In this document: positions 12,720-20,652 of the stretch, piece after piece | Layout of the letters: each line of letters opens with the position of its first letter | Numbering within the stretch: position 1 is the stretch's first letter | Made by a program: the position numbers and the translations under genes | Source of the DNA: Novosphingobium sp. SG751A | GTDB taxonomy: Bacteria > Pseudomonadota > Alphaproteobacteria > Sphingomonadales > Sphingomonadaceae | Length of the DNA: 64,000 nt | Assembly (NCBI RefSeq): GCF_013149295.1 | Contig: NZ_JABGCB010000005.1 | Coordinates: 62,001 to 126,000, forward strand | Direction of reading: 5' to 3' | The notes under the pieces: generated by a model | What the model was told of the DNA's origin: nothing | What the model saw: only the letters and a program-made list of their open reading frames with translations | Databases searched by the model: none

Positions 12720-13639
12720 GCTATCCGTTGCTGCGCCTTTGCGATGATCGGGCCTGGGTTGAAATCCGAAAGGGGCGCGGTGCAGTCACCTGGAACGATA
12801 TGGAGCGCGTCTTTGAAGGCGCCGCCAAAGCAGGGCAGGAATGGCGCGGCGATGAGGGCGGCAAGCTCTCGGGGCGTTGCTGCATTTCGTCCTCGCATGT
12901 CGATTCCACGCTCAGCCTGCCCTATGCCGTGCATGGGCAGGACGGGGTGAATGTCGGGCAGGCCGTCGAACTGGCCTTTCCCGATGACATGATCTGGAAG
13001 GCGTCGCTGCATGGACAGGCCTTTGTCCTGCATGAAGATCCGATTTCGGCCAATTGCTACAAGATCCGGCTGACGGCGGCCCTGCTGGGCCTGCCTTTGT
13101 CGCGGCGGGCCTATGATATCCGCAAAGGCGAGACGCGGACCCCCGAATTCCTTGCGCGGGTCAATGCCAATGGCCGCATCCCTGTGCTGGAAATCGCCGG
13201 GGCCAGCGGCATCCGCTTTCTGCCCGAAAGCAATGCGGCATGCTGGTATCTGGCCAGCGGTTCGCGCCTGATCCCGACCGACCGGTTTGCGCAGGCCGAC
13301 ATGCTGCGCTGGATGTTCTTTGAACAGTATAATCACGAACCCAATGTCGCGACGCTGCGCTTCTGGCTGGCCTATATTGGCGAAGAGAATCTGAGCGATG
13401 CGCAGAAGGGGCAGTTGGACGCCAAGCGCAACGCGGGCGAGGCGGCGCTGCGGCTGATGGACGAACATCTGGCGGCCCATGACTGGTTCGTGGGCGATGG
13501 CGTCTCGCTGGCCGACATCGCGCTCTTTGCCTATACCCACGTGGCCGAGGAAGGTCGCTTCGTTCTGGATGATTTTCCCGCGATCAAACGCTGGATCAGC
13601 CGGATTGAGGCCCTGCCGGGCTTTGTCGCGCTGAATTAA
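12716..13639 (+). CDS. Glutathione S-transferase family protein with a novel N-terminal extension
   Basis: A 307-residue protein. From about residue 103 it is an ordinary GST: thioredoxin-like domain (FVLHEDPISANCYKIRL, then NGRIPVLEI) and an all-helical C-domain with the VSLADIALFAYTHVA motif. The first 100 or so residues do not look like any GST part I know. They contain WRGDEGGKLSGRCC and an ELAFPDD segment. The start ATG overlaps the upstream TGA, and G/C-rich third positions continue through the extension, so it appears translated. A short hairpin terminator follows the gene. Confidence 0.78.
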   Translation: MSYPLLRLCDDRAWVEIRKGRGAVTWNDMERVFEGAAKAGQEWRGDEGGKLSGRCCISSSHVDSTLSLPYAVHGQDGVNVGQAVELAFPDDMIWKASLHGQAFVLHEDPISANCYKIRLTAALLGLPLSRRAYDIRKGETRTPEFLARVNANGRIPVLEIAGASGIRFLPESNAACWYLASGSRLIPTDRFAQADMLRWMFFEQYNHEPNVATLRFWLAYIGEENLSDAQKGQLDAKRNAGEAALRLMDEHLAAHDWFVGDGVSLADIALFAYTHVAEEGRFVLDDFPAIKRWISRIEALPGFVALN

Positions 13640-13712
13640 CGGCGCAAATCCGCGCAATTTTGCGGCAAAACGCTTGCCCAGAATCAATCCCGCGCTTATG
13701 GGGAAAAGGTTA

Positions 13713-13745
13713 GGCCGCTCCGTGAAGGGGCGGCCCTTCTATTTT
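13713..13745 (+). terminator. Hairpin terminator after the GST gene
   Basis: GGCCGCTCC (13713-13721) pairs with GGGGCGGCC (13727-13735) including one G-T pair. The stem is followed by CTTCTATTTTG. It lies between the GST stop and trcR. Confidence 0.6.
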
Positions 13746-13797
13746 GTGCCCGGTTTTGGTGGGTTTTTCCCGCCTCAAACACGCTCGGAGATGACCC

Positions 13798-14499
13798 GTG
13801 ACCCAGCCCACCCCGCTGATGCCGCATGCAACGGCCTCGTGGCTTGTCGACAATACCGCGCTCACGTTTGAGCAGATCGCAGACTTCTGCGGACTGCACA
13901 TTCTTGAAGTGCAGGCGATGGCCGACGATCTGACCAGCGCCAAGTATATGGGCCGCGATCCGCTGCGCGCGGGCGAGTTGACCGCCATCGAAATCGAACG
14001 CGGCCAGAACGACCCCAACTATCGCCTGAAAATGTTCAAGGCGCCCGTCACTGTCAGCCGCACCAAGGGCCCGCGCTATACGCCCGTGTCCAAGCGCCAG
14101 GACAAGCCCGACGGCATCGCCTGGATCCTGCGCAACCATCCCGAAGTGTCGGACGCCCAGATCAGCAAGCTGATCGGCACCACCCGCACCACCATCGCCG
14201 CGATCCGCGACCGCAGCCACTGGAACATCGGCAACATCACCGCCAAGGATCCCGTGACGCTGGGCCTGTGCTCGCAGCGCGAACTGGACGCGATGGTGGC
14301 CAAGGCCGCCAAGGGCCGCAGCGCTGAGGATGACGAAGCCGACGTCCAGCGTCTGGGCAGCGACCGCGACGCGCTGATCGAAGAACTGCGCGCCGCCCGC
14401 GAAGCCCAAGCCAAGGCCGCCAGCGAAGCCGCGCAGGAAGCCGAAGCCGCCGCATGGCTCGCCGCCAAGCGCGCTGCCGAGGCCGAGGGTCGCGAATAA
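13798..14499 (+). CDS. trcR: Cell-cycle transcriptional regulator TrcR (DUF1013)
   Basis: A 233-residue protein of the DUF1013 family, conserved in alphaproteobacteria and named TrcR. The N-terminal part holds a helix-turn-helix-like segment (LTFEQIADFCGL) and a second one (VSDAQISKLIGTTRTTIAAIRDRSHW), consistent with DNA binding. The C-terminal 60 residues are alanine/glutamate-rich and probably coiled coil. The start is GTG, with GGAG about 8 nt upstream. A strong terminator follows. It probably acts as a single-gene unit, since terminators stand on both sides. Confidence 0.87.
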   Translation: MTQPTPLMPHATASWLVDNTALTFEQIADFCGLHILEVQAMADDLTSAKYMGRDPLRAGELTAIEIERGQNDPNYRLKMFKAPVTVSRTKGPRYTPVSKRQDKPDGIAWILRNHPEVSDAQISKLIGTTRTTIAAIRDRSHWNIGNITAKDPVTLGLCSQRELDAMVAKAAKGRSAEDDEADVQRLGSDRDALIEELRAAREAQAKAASEAAQEAEAAAWLAAKRAAEAEGRE

Positions 14500-14520
14500 G
14501 CGCTTCGGTTTATTGTTGTG

Positions 14521-14560
14521 AAAAGGGGGCTGCCTTTGGGTGGCCCTTTTTTTGTTTTTT
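14521..14560 (+). terminator. Rho-independent terminator of trcR
   Basis: AAAAGGG at 14521-14527 pairs with CCCTTTT at 14544-14550 around a partly structured loop. It is followed by a long T tract (TTT-G-TTTTTT) and lies 21 nt after the trcR stop. Confidence 0.75.
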
Positions 14561-14573
14561 TGAGGGGAAGGGG

Positions 14574-14613
14574 TGCCTCCGGCGGGCAAAGGGCGGGCGC
14601 CCTTTGCAATCCT
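14574..14613. repeat. Fragment of the composite intergenic palindromic element (copy 6)
   Basis: It matches the TGCCTCCGGCGGGCAAAGGG...CCCTTTGCAATCC end of the element found complete elsewhere in the window. Only this end is recognisable; the following 190 bases up to the IS remnant show no gene and only degenerate similarity to the rest of the element. Confidence 0.7.
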
Positions 14614-14665
14614 GTTATGGGGTGGCGCGTGGGTTCGAAGGTTTGTGAATTGGGGGATGTTTTAG

Positions 14666-15177
14666 CAGGCTGCGGAAATAGGCGCTGAATGGCGCGGTCT
14701 AGGCCCCGTTGGCGGGTTGGATGAATGCGCCGAGGCGTTCTTCCTCGCCTGGTGCGGGCGCATGCGAGATTTTTCGCCTATTTGGCGAAAAACGGGCGTA
14801 CTTATCCCGTCGCTAGCAGCTTTGGCAGGCGCACCAGGTTGCAGGCGGCGGCGGCCAGTGTGAAGGCCCAGCCCACGCGCGGCAGTCCTCTGTGACGGGT
14901 CTTGCGCAGATTGCCGCAGGTCTTGGCCCAGCCGAAGACCTCTTTGATCCGCTTGTGGATGCGGATGCTGACGGCATACCCAAGGTGTCGGGTGGTGCGG
15001 CCGCCGATTGCCGAGCGCCGGTTAGCGGTGTTTTGCGCGACATGCGGTGTCACGCTCAACGCGCGCAGATTGGCGATGAAATCGGCCGTGTCGTAGGCTT
15101 TGTCGGCGCCCAGTGTGGTGCAGTGGCAGCCATCCAAGCGTTCCAGCATGGTCAGCGCCGCCTCGCGCTCGGCGGTT
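14666..15177 (-). mobile_element. IS5-family transposase remnant (C-terminal part)
   Basis: On the minus strand, from about 15177 to 14802, the frame reads LTAEREAALTMLERL, then DKAYDTADF, VTPHVAQN, RIHKRIKEVFGWAKT and FTLAAAACNLVRLPKLLA. This is the C-terminal third of an IS5-group DDE transposase, including the final glutamate region. The N-terminal two thirds are missing: upstream the sequence switches abruptly to an IS481 transposase. Downstream lies a 9-bp perfect hairpin (14770-14778 with 14784-14792). A sequence near 14666 (GGCTGCGGAAAT) may be the element's end, but this is uncertain. The remnant cannot be active. Confidence 0.8.
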
Positions 15178-15604
15178 AAGATCCTCGGCCTTGAGCACTC
15201 GATAGATGCTGTCGCGATTGAGGTGCGGCAGAAAGTGCCGAAGCACGAAGGTAAGATCGTCCAGAGGGAAACCCGTGGCGCGGCGTACCGCGCAGATAAT
15301 CGCGCGTTCTTCCTCGCTCATGCGCCACGCCAGTCGTTTGGGTCGGCTCGAGCGATCCTGGACCGCCTGTTCTCCACGTTTGCGCCACTTGCGCACGGTT
15401 TCATCGCTTATGCCATAGCGCTTGGCCACGACGCTGGCGGGCTCAGCCGAACGGGCAATCTCCGCCCGTACAGCAGGTGTGGCTGGGCTTGGGGATGTAT
15501 TTGCACCATCACGAAACCTCTTCAGCAAGTGCGGAAAAGCGCCACGCATGATCTGAGATGGCTTCATTTACCATGTCCCAATGATGTGTCGCAACCAGAC
15601 ACCT
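15178..15604 (-). mobile_element. IS481-family transposase remnant (N-terminal part)
   Basis: The minus-strand frame starting at 15567 (MKPSQIMRGAFP) gives about 130 residues of an IS481 transposase: the helix-turn-helix VVAKRYGISDETVRKWRKR, then DRSSRPKRL, then the LDDLTFVLRHFLPHLNRDSIYRVLK segment. It stops making sense after ...AEDLN, exactly where the IS5 remnant begins, so the catalytic DDE domain is lost. The outer end near 15604 reads, on the minus strand, TGTCTGGTTGCGACACATC, a plausible IS481 terminal repeat beginning TGT. Confidence 0.78.
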
Positions 15605-16016
15605 AGGGCCGACGGCAATTACAGATCCACGCGCCCTAATGACGTCCTTTCTTCTCGCGTCAAAATCACCAGATATAGTTGAATGAGATGGCTATGGCTG
15701 CGCTCGCGTAAACGGGTCAGGCGGCCACGCGTCTATCACCGAGGTTGAACGGGTGGCGGGCAATTCTAAAACCTGCCGCTCCGGGAGTTTCTTGAGCAGC
15801 CTAAGCGACTGGTCTGTCGGATCTTGCCACCGGCACGTTTACATGCATGATGCTGTTTCATTGATTGCGGTAATCATGGACACCATTTTGATCTCAAAAT
15901 ATTGAGAATCATAATAATATACCTATCCTATAGAATAGGATTAATGGTGTAATGTATTATTTGCATGAAATATTTTATTAATAACGCATGATGATGTAAA
16001 TTCTGGAGGGCGTATA
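15605..16016. other. AT-rich intergenic stretch upstream of the methyltransferase gene
   Basis: No supportable gene. The last 150 bases are markedly A+T-rich compared with the rest of the window and probably hold the promoter of the following gene. CTGGAGGGC stands 8 nt before its ATG as a ribosome site. The composition change supports foreign origin of the island. Confidence 0.5.
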
Positions 16017-17603
16017 ATGGATTGGGGTGGCTTCGTTGGGGAAGAGGCTAGAAAGAATTTCGATCGGTGGGTAAAATCTGGTTTCTATCAACAGTTTCTT
16101 TCCGGAGATTGCGTCCTTGATATAGGTTTTGCTGGATACCTTGATGGAGTCCGACCCATTACTCCTAATGCAATCGGCGTTGGTCTTGATTACCCTGGTT
16201 ATGATGGAAAAATCCTGCCGTTTCAGGACTTTTCACAAGATACTGTATTCGCCAGTCACTGCCTTGAACATATCGATGACTATCGAACAGTCATCGCTGA
16301 TTGGTTCCGGGTGTTGAAAGTGGGAGGATATCTGCTTATTACGGTGCCGCACCAGTATCTTTACGAACGCAACCTTGATCTGCCTTCTCGTTTCAATGCA
16401 GATCATCGCCGCTATTATACAGCGGCAAGCCTGCTTCGTGAGGTCGAGGAAGCGATCGACCCTCTGCAATTCCGTGTACGACAACTAGAAGATAATGACC
16501 GTGGTTTCGATTATGCGATTCCGCCGTCCCAACATGCCGTTGGGTGTTACGAGATTCTTCTGGTTATCGAAAAGATCCAGACGCCGGTCTACGCTGAGGA
16601 ATTGAACGCTCCTCCGTTCATTGGTTCTGCCCCGTCCGGCCGCTTTATCGGTCGTCCTCGCTCAGAAGCCGATTCCGCCGTGATGTCTATCACCGCCGCC
16701 GGTGCGCCACGTTCGGTGATTATTTTCAAGATGGATCACTATGGCGACTTCATTGCTGCCAGTCCTGTGCTGGCAGATCTGCCGCACGCATTTCCCGATG
16801 CACGACTGACGCTGGTGTGTGGTGCGTGGAATGTGGAGGCCGCCCACAAACTGGGAGTCTTTGATGAGATCATTCCATTTTCGCTTTTTGCTCGAACGCC
16901 TCGGCTAGGTGCTACCGTCGATTTGTTCGACCAGTTGAATGAGTTGGAAGCTTTGCTGGCAGATCGCCGCTTTGATCTTGCCGTGGACCTGCGGGTGGAT
17001 GGTGACACCAGACTAGTACTAAAACACGTAAATGCGGGGGTACGCGCCGGTTTTGGTACAACCAAGGCGTTCCCTTATCTCGATATCGCCTTGCCCATGG
17101 GATCGCCCACCACGCAGAACCGTTCGGCGGTGTTGTTCTGTGACGCAACCCGCTTCGAATGCAGGGGAGGTAGCCATCTGGGCCACGCGATTTCGCTGCC
17201 GGCGGGCGTCTATGCAAAGGGTAGCACGCTGATTTGGGGGCCTTACGTCGCGATCGAACCGGGTGAGTATCTGATCACGCTGTTGCTGAACGATGAGTCG
17301 GGATCGGTGCCTCCCTTCGATTTCGATATTGCTTGCAACAGTGGTAACACGCGTTTGGCGGTCGGGTCATGTCAGGCAATTGCTTCCGACGGGCTGACTT
17401 TGGCTGTGGACGAGCCTGTTACGGACTTGGAAATTCGTATCTGGGGCGATGATAAGCATGCGCTGGAAACCAAGATGCGTGGCTGCATGATCACCAAATG
17501 GGGGCAGGTTGGCGGCCCGCACCAGACCGAGTTGATGGCCATGCTGGTGGCTTTGGTTCAACACCGGGCTGTAATCACGCCTTTTGAGGAACGGGTGGCA
17601 TGA
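16017..17603 (+). CDS. Methyltransferase fused to the N-terminal half of a GT9 heptosyltransferase
   Basis: A 528-residue protein with three parts. Residues 1-180 are a class I SAM methyltransferase: VLDIGFAGY (motif I, about 33-41), then ASHCLEHI and a VLKVGGYLLITVPH strand. Residues about 230-365 are the N-terminal Rossmann domain of a glycosyltransferase family 9 enzyme (IIFKMDHYGDFIAASPVL, then FDLAVDLRVDGDTR). Residues about 370-515 look like an all-beta, carbohydrate-binding-like insertion. The GT9 C-terminal half is missing here and is encoded by the next ORF, which overlaps by ATGA in another frame. G+C is lower than in neighbouring genes, suggesting transfer. A role in surface polysaccharide synthesis is inferred. 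Confidence 0.75.
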   Translation: MDWGGFVGEEARKNFDRWVKSGFYQQFLSGDCVLDIGFAGYLDGVRPITPNAIGVGLDYPGYDGKILPFQDFSQDTVFASHCLEHIDDYRTVIADWFRVLKVGGYLLITVPHQYLYERNLDLPSRFNADHRRYYTAASLLREVEEAIDPLQFRVRQLEDNDRGFDYAIPPSQHAVGCYEILLVIEKIQTPVYAEELNAPPFIGSAPSGRFIGRPRSEADSAVMSITAAGAPRSVIIFKMDHYGDFIAASPVLADLPHAFPDARLTLVCGAWNVEAAHKLGVFDEIIPFSLFARTPRLGATVDLFDQLNELEALLADRRFDLAVDLRVDGDTRLVLKHVNAGVRAGFGTTKAFPYLDIALPMGSPTTQNRSAVLFCDATRFECRGGSHLGHAISLPAGVYAKGSTLIWGPYVAIEPGEYLITLLLNDESGSVPPFDFDIACNSGNTRLAVGSCQAIASDGLTLAVDEPVTDLEIRIWGDDKHALETKMRGCMITKWGQVGGPHQTELMAMLVALVQHRAVITPFEERVA

Positions 17604-18103
17604 TTGTCGTTGCTCCTTTTTCCAATGATGCGTTGCGCGATTGGCCACGCGCCTATTTCAGGCGATTGGTCGAGATGTTGGTGGCGCACTGCGATTTGCC
17701 TGTTTTGCTGGCGGGGGCGGCCGAACAGCGGCACCCGATCAATCTGATCCTGCGAGGATTGCCATCGCCTCGGGTCACCAGTACCGCTGGGCTGTGGCGT
17801 TGGCCAGAGACGGTTGATCAGGTTACACGAGCGCGTCTGGTCATAGCGAACAATTCGGGGATTGCGCATCTCGGGGCAAAGGCTGGCGTGCCGACGCTGT
17901 GTCTGTTTGCTGCCTCCCATGATCCGTACGAATGGGGGCCGCGTGGATCACATGTGACCACGCTATATGCTCGCGCGGCCTGTGCACCATGTGGAATGGC
18001 TGGCGTCGGCGGGTGTGGCAATGGGCATGCCTGCATGAACGCCATACAGCCGGAAGTGGCGTTCGATGCCGCAAGGCGTTTACTGGCACGGACCGACGGT
18101 TAG
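17600..18103 (+). CDS. C-terminal half of a GT9 heptosyltransferase
   Basis: A 167-residue ORF that corresponds to only the C-terminal, nucleotide-sugar-binding domain of GT9 enzymes. APFSNDALRDWP is the start of that domain, ANNSGIAHLGAKAGVPTLCLF is its hallmark loop, followed by the WGP motif and the cysteine cluster (CAPCG...GCGNGHAC) and an IQPE segment. It starts inside the stop of the preceding gene (ATGA, different frame). The two products may therefore assemble into one enzyme, or a single gene has been split by a frameshift in the linker. No separate ribosome site is obvious, in keeping with coupling. Confidence 0.75.
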   Translation: MIVVAPFSNDALRDWPRAYFRRLVEMLVAHCDLPVLLAGAAEQRHPINLILRGLPSPRVTSTAGLWRWPETVDQVTRARLVIANNSGIAHLGAKAGVPTLCLFAASHDPYEWGPRGSHVTTLYARAACAPCGMAGVGGCGNGHACMNAIQPEVAFDAARRLLARTDG

Positions 18104-18384
18104 ATTAACGGTATTGTTGGTCGCATCTCTTCGGTATCGCATATTGCGGAATGGCAGCTATTTTGGGAGGCAAACCTGAAATTCGCCGTTCCGCTTCCGG
18201 CCAATATTGTCATGCCCAACGGCAACCGGTCCCATCAGATTTTGAATGGCCTTGCCCCCCTCATGGCACCATATGGCCCAGGACTGCCTGAAATAGCCTG
18301 ACACGCCCCGGGAGTGGTGAGGCTCAAAAATCGCAGATTTTCGGGGGTTTGTCGATCCTCCCGACCGCTGGCCGGGAGTGCAAA
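18104..18384. other. Island edge between the GT9 ORF and tRNA-Leu
   Basis: No gene with a start codon is supported. The frame of the GT9 ORF stays open after its stop for about 65 codons (18104-18301). Downstream of the leftward tRNA are two small hairpins: CTCCCG/CGGGAG (18358-18363 with 18373-18378) and AAAATC/GATTTT (18327-18332 with 18336-18341), the second followed on the minus strand by T residues. It may end the tRNA transcript. Confidence 0.4.
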
Positions 18385-18471
18385 TGGTGCCCAGGAGAGG
18401 ACTCGAACCTCCACGCCCTTGCGAGCGCTAGCACCTGAAGCTAGTGCGTCTACCAATTCCGCCACCTGGGC
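18385..18471 (-). tRNA. tRNA-Leu (anticodon CAG)
   Basis: Reading the minus strand, the acceptor stem GCCCAGG (18471-18465) pairs with the 3' end, followed by an encoded CCA. The anticodon stem CTAGC/GCTAG flanks the loop TTCAGGT, giving anticodon CAG. A long variable arm (class II) and a GGTTCGAGTCC T-loop are present. It is 87 nt including CCA. The 3' end faces the low-G+C island, a typical integration-site geometry. Confidence 0.95.
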
Positions 18472-18696
18472 ACATTTGCTTTTTGGCGCCGAGGCTTAGC
18501 GTCCTTTCGGTTGCTGCCCGCGCCGGGTAGGACCGCGCCTCTAAGCGGACCTTCGAATCCTGTCAACGCAAAAAGATCATTTTTTTCGCGAAACTGAAAA
18601 GTTTTTTTGCGCGCCCCCGATTTGCCCTTCCGGCCCGATTGCGCCGGGCCGCGCGCCATACCATCTTAAACGTGGCTAATTGCTGGAGTTGCAACC

Positions 18697-19614
18697 ATGA
18701 GTGACGTTTTGCGCGATGCCTTGGTGGCGGTCACAGGCGGCAGCGGTTTTGTCGGGCAGCATTTGGCCCATGCCTTGCTGCGCGGCGGGGCGCGTTTGCG
18801 CATCGTCAGCCGCCACCCGGAAAAGGCCTGGATGATTCGAGGGCAGGGCGATCCGGGGCAGGTGGAATTTGCCCGTGCCGACCTGCGCGACGGGGCCAGC
18901 GTGGCGCGAGCGCTGTCGGGGGCGGACGCGGTGGTCAATCTGGTGGGACTGTTTTCCGGGCCGCTGGATGCGATTCAGGGGCGCGGGGTGGAAAGCCTCG
19001 CCCGTGCCGCGCATCACGCTGGAGCGCGCGCCTTCGTCCATATTTCGGCCATTGGCGCGGATGCGGCCTCTCCCGTGCCCTATGCGGCCAGCAAGGCGGC
19101 GGGCGAAAAGGCGGCTCTGGCCGGTTTTGCAGGGGCCACGATTCTGCGACCCAGCGTGATCTTTGGGCAGGACGACAATTTTCTCAATATGTTCGCGCGG
19201 ATGATGCGAATGGTGAAGGCGCTGCCCTTGCCCGCGCTCCTGCCGGTGTTTGTACCGGATGGATTGCTGCAGCCGGTGCTGGTCGATGATGTGGCGCGTG
19301 CGATCGTGGCCGCTCTGGCCGATCCAAAGCGCCATGGCGGGCAGACCTATGAACTGGGCGGGCCTGAAGTGGTGAGCATGATGGAGCTGAACCGGCGCAT
19401 CGCGCTGGCGGTGGGGGGCGGTATTCGCCTCTTGCCCATGCCGGATCTGGCGGCGCGGATCTTTGCCGCCTTGCCCGGCACGCCGATTTCGGCCGATCAG
19501 ATCGTTCTGCTCAAGGCCGGCAGCGTGGTGGCCGATGGCGCGCAGGGTTTTGCCGCGCTGGGCCTCTCCCCGCGCCCCATGGGCCTTTATCTCGACCGCT
19601 GGTTCAGGCCATAG
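18697..19614 (+). CDS. NDUFA9-like NAD(P)-binding protein (complex I NDUFA9 subunit family)
   Basis: A 305-residue atypical short-chain dehydrogenase/epimerase. The dinucleotide loop TGGSGFVGQHLA is at about residue 14. YAASKAAGEKAAL contains the Y-x-x-x-K pair, and VFVPDGLLQPVLVDDVARAI is typical of the family linked to the NDUFA9 subunit of mitochondrial complex I. In alphaproteobacteria the exact role is not settled, and no nuo genes are in view. The gene converges on the M23 gene, overlapping its 3' end by 11 nt. Confidence 0.85.
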   Translation: MSDVLRDALVAVTGGSGFVGQHLAHALLRGGARLRIVSRHPEKAWMIRGQGDPGQVEFARADLRDGASVARALSGADAVVNLVGLFSGPLDAIQGRGVESLARAAHHAGARAFVHISAIGADAASPVPYAASKAAGEKAALAGFAGATILRPSVIFGQDDNFLNMFARMMRMVKALPLPALLPVFVPDGLLQPVLVDDVARAIVAALADPKRHGGQTYELGGPEVVSMMELNRRIALAVGGGIRLLPMPDLAARIFAALPGTPISADQIVLLKAGSVVADGAQGFAALGLSPRPMGLYLDRWFRP

Positions 19615-20437
19615 GCCCGGCAAACAGCATCGGATCCAGCCGCGCCTCGCGCCAGCGCATGCCCCAGTGCAGATGTGGCCCCGTCGCGCGCCCGGTCATG
19701 CCCACCTTGCCGATGGGCTGGGTCTGGCTCACCCGCTCGCCCTCGCGCACCAGCAATTCGCTGGAATGCAGAAACGCGCTGACCAGCCCCATGCCGTGGT
19801 CGATCATCAACAGATGGCCCTCCAGCGTGAAGGGTTTTTCCGCCGCCAGCACCACCACCCCGTCGGCGGGGGCCAGATAGGGCGTGCCCGCGGGCATGGC
19901 GACATCGCTGCCTGAATGATAGGCGCCCGGTGTGCCGCGATAGACGCGCTGTGATCCAAACAGGCCCGAGATCCGCCCCTTCACCGGCCAGACGAATTGT
20001 TGCCGCCAGCCCTCGGAAAGGGCGCCTGCGCGCCGCGCCGTATCTATTCGCGCCACTTCCTCGGCGCGGATGCGGGCATATTCACCTTCGGGAATAGCGG
20101 GTGGGCGAAAGGGGGCATCGATCTGTTCGATCCGCCATGCGCGCGGGGCGATGTCCAGCGCCAGCACCGCCTGAACTCCATTGGGCGCGGCGGCGGTCAG
20201 TTTCGCCACCGGCCCCGCATCGCGGTCAAACGCGATCAGAAACCGCCCCAGCGGATCGGTGGACAGCGCTGCGCCATCGAGCGCCACCTGCCACCCTTTG
20301 GGCGCCTGTCCCTGCGCCCAGCCGCCTTGCGTGGTTTCGCCGCGCGGAAAGGTGATCGGGCCAACGTCGAGCGAAAACCCATGAGCGGCGGCCGGCATCG
20401 CCGCCAGCCCGCCCAGCACCGCGCGGCGCGAAATCAC
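19604..20437 (-). CDS. M23 peptidase with a Tat-type signal
   Basis: A 277-residue exported zinc peptidase of the M23 family. The catalytic segment has HSGSDVA and PHLHWGM, plus MIDHGMGLVSAFLH between. The N-terminus from a GTG start reads (M)ISRRAVLGGLAAMPAAA, a twin-arginine signal (S-R-R-x-V-L-x-G). The GTG overlaps the DUF2093 stop as GTGA, so it is chosen over an ATG at 20503 that would lie within DUF2093. The region before the catalytic domain is a beta-rich periplasmic part. It probably acts on peptidoglycan and is co-transcribed with xseA and DUF2093. Confidence 0.86.
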   Translation of the reverse strand: MISRRAVLGGLAAMPAAAHGFSLDVGPITFPRGETTQGGWAQGQAPKGWQVALDGAALSTDPLGRFLIAFDRDAGPVAKLTAAAPNGVQAVLALDIAPRAWRIEQIDAPFRPPAIPEGEYARIRAEEVARIDTARRAGALSEGWRQQFVWPVKGRISGLFGSQRVYRGTPGAYHSGSDVAMPAGTPYLAPADGVVVLAAEKPFTLEGHLLMIDHGMGLVSAFLHSSELLVREGERVSQTQPIGKVGMTGRATGPHLHWGMRWREARLDPMLFAGPMA

Positions 20438-20634
20438 CGGCCCAGCAAACGCTTCGTTGCCAGTTCGGGCGAGGCATAGGCCTCCTGATGCTCGACGCTC
20501 CAATAGCGCAGCGACTCAAGCGCAATCGCCTCGCCCGAAACGGCGCAGACGACATGATTGCCGCGCGAAAGCATAGTGAAACCATTGGGTTCATAGCGCA
20601 GCACCGCCGCGCGATCCGGGGAGTTCATCAACAT
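20434..20634 (-). CDS. DUF2093 family small protein
   Basis: A 66-residue protein typical of alphaproteobacterial DUF2093: YEPNGF near the start, then VVCAVSGEAI, LRYWSVEHQEAYAS. The two-residue start choice (20634 or 20628) is open. The function is unknown. It lies 18 nt downstream of xseA and its TGA overlaps the GTG of the M23 gene, so xseA, DUF2093 and the peptidase form one leftward unit. Confidence 0.85.
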   Translation of the reverse strand: MLMNSPDRAAVLRYEPNGFTMLSRGNHVVCAVSGEAIALESLRYWSVEHQEAYASPELATKRLLGR

Positions 20635-20652
20635 GGACCCTTTATAGCACGA

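Noticed and set aside
12635..13687. Minus-strand open frame opposite the GST gene
   Set aside because: Opposite the GST with no recognisable domain; the GST half on the plus strand is certain.
14625..14640. GGGTTCGAAGG resembling a tRNA T-loop, a possible left attachment site for the island
   Set aside because: Match is short, partial and in the wrong orientation relative to the tRNA-Leu 3' end.
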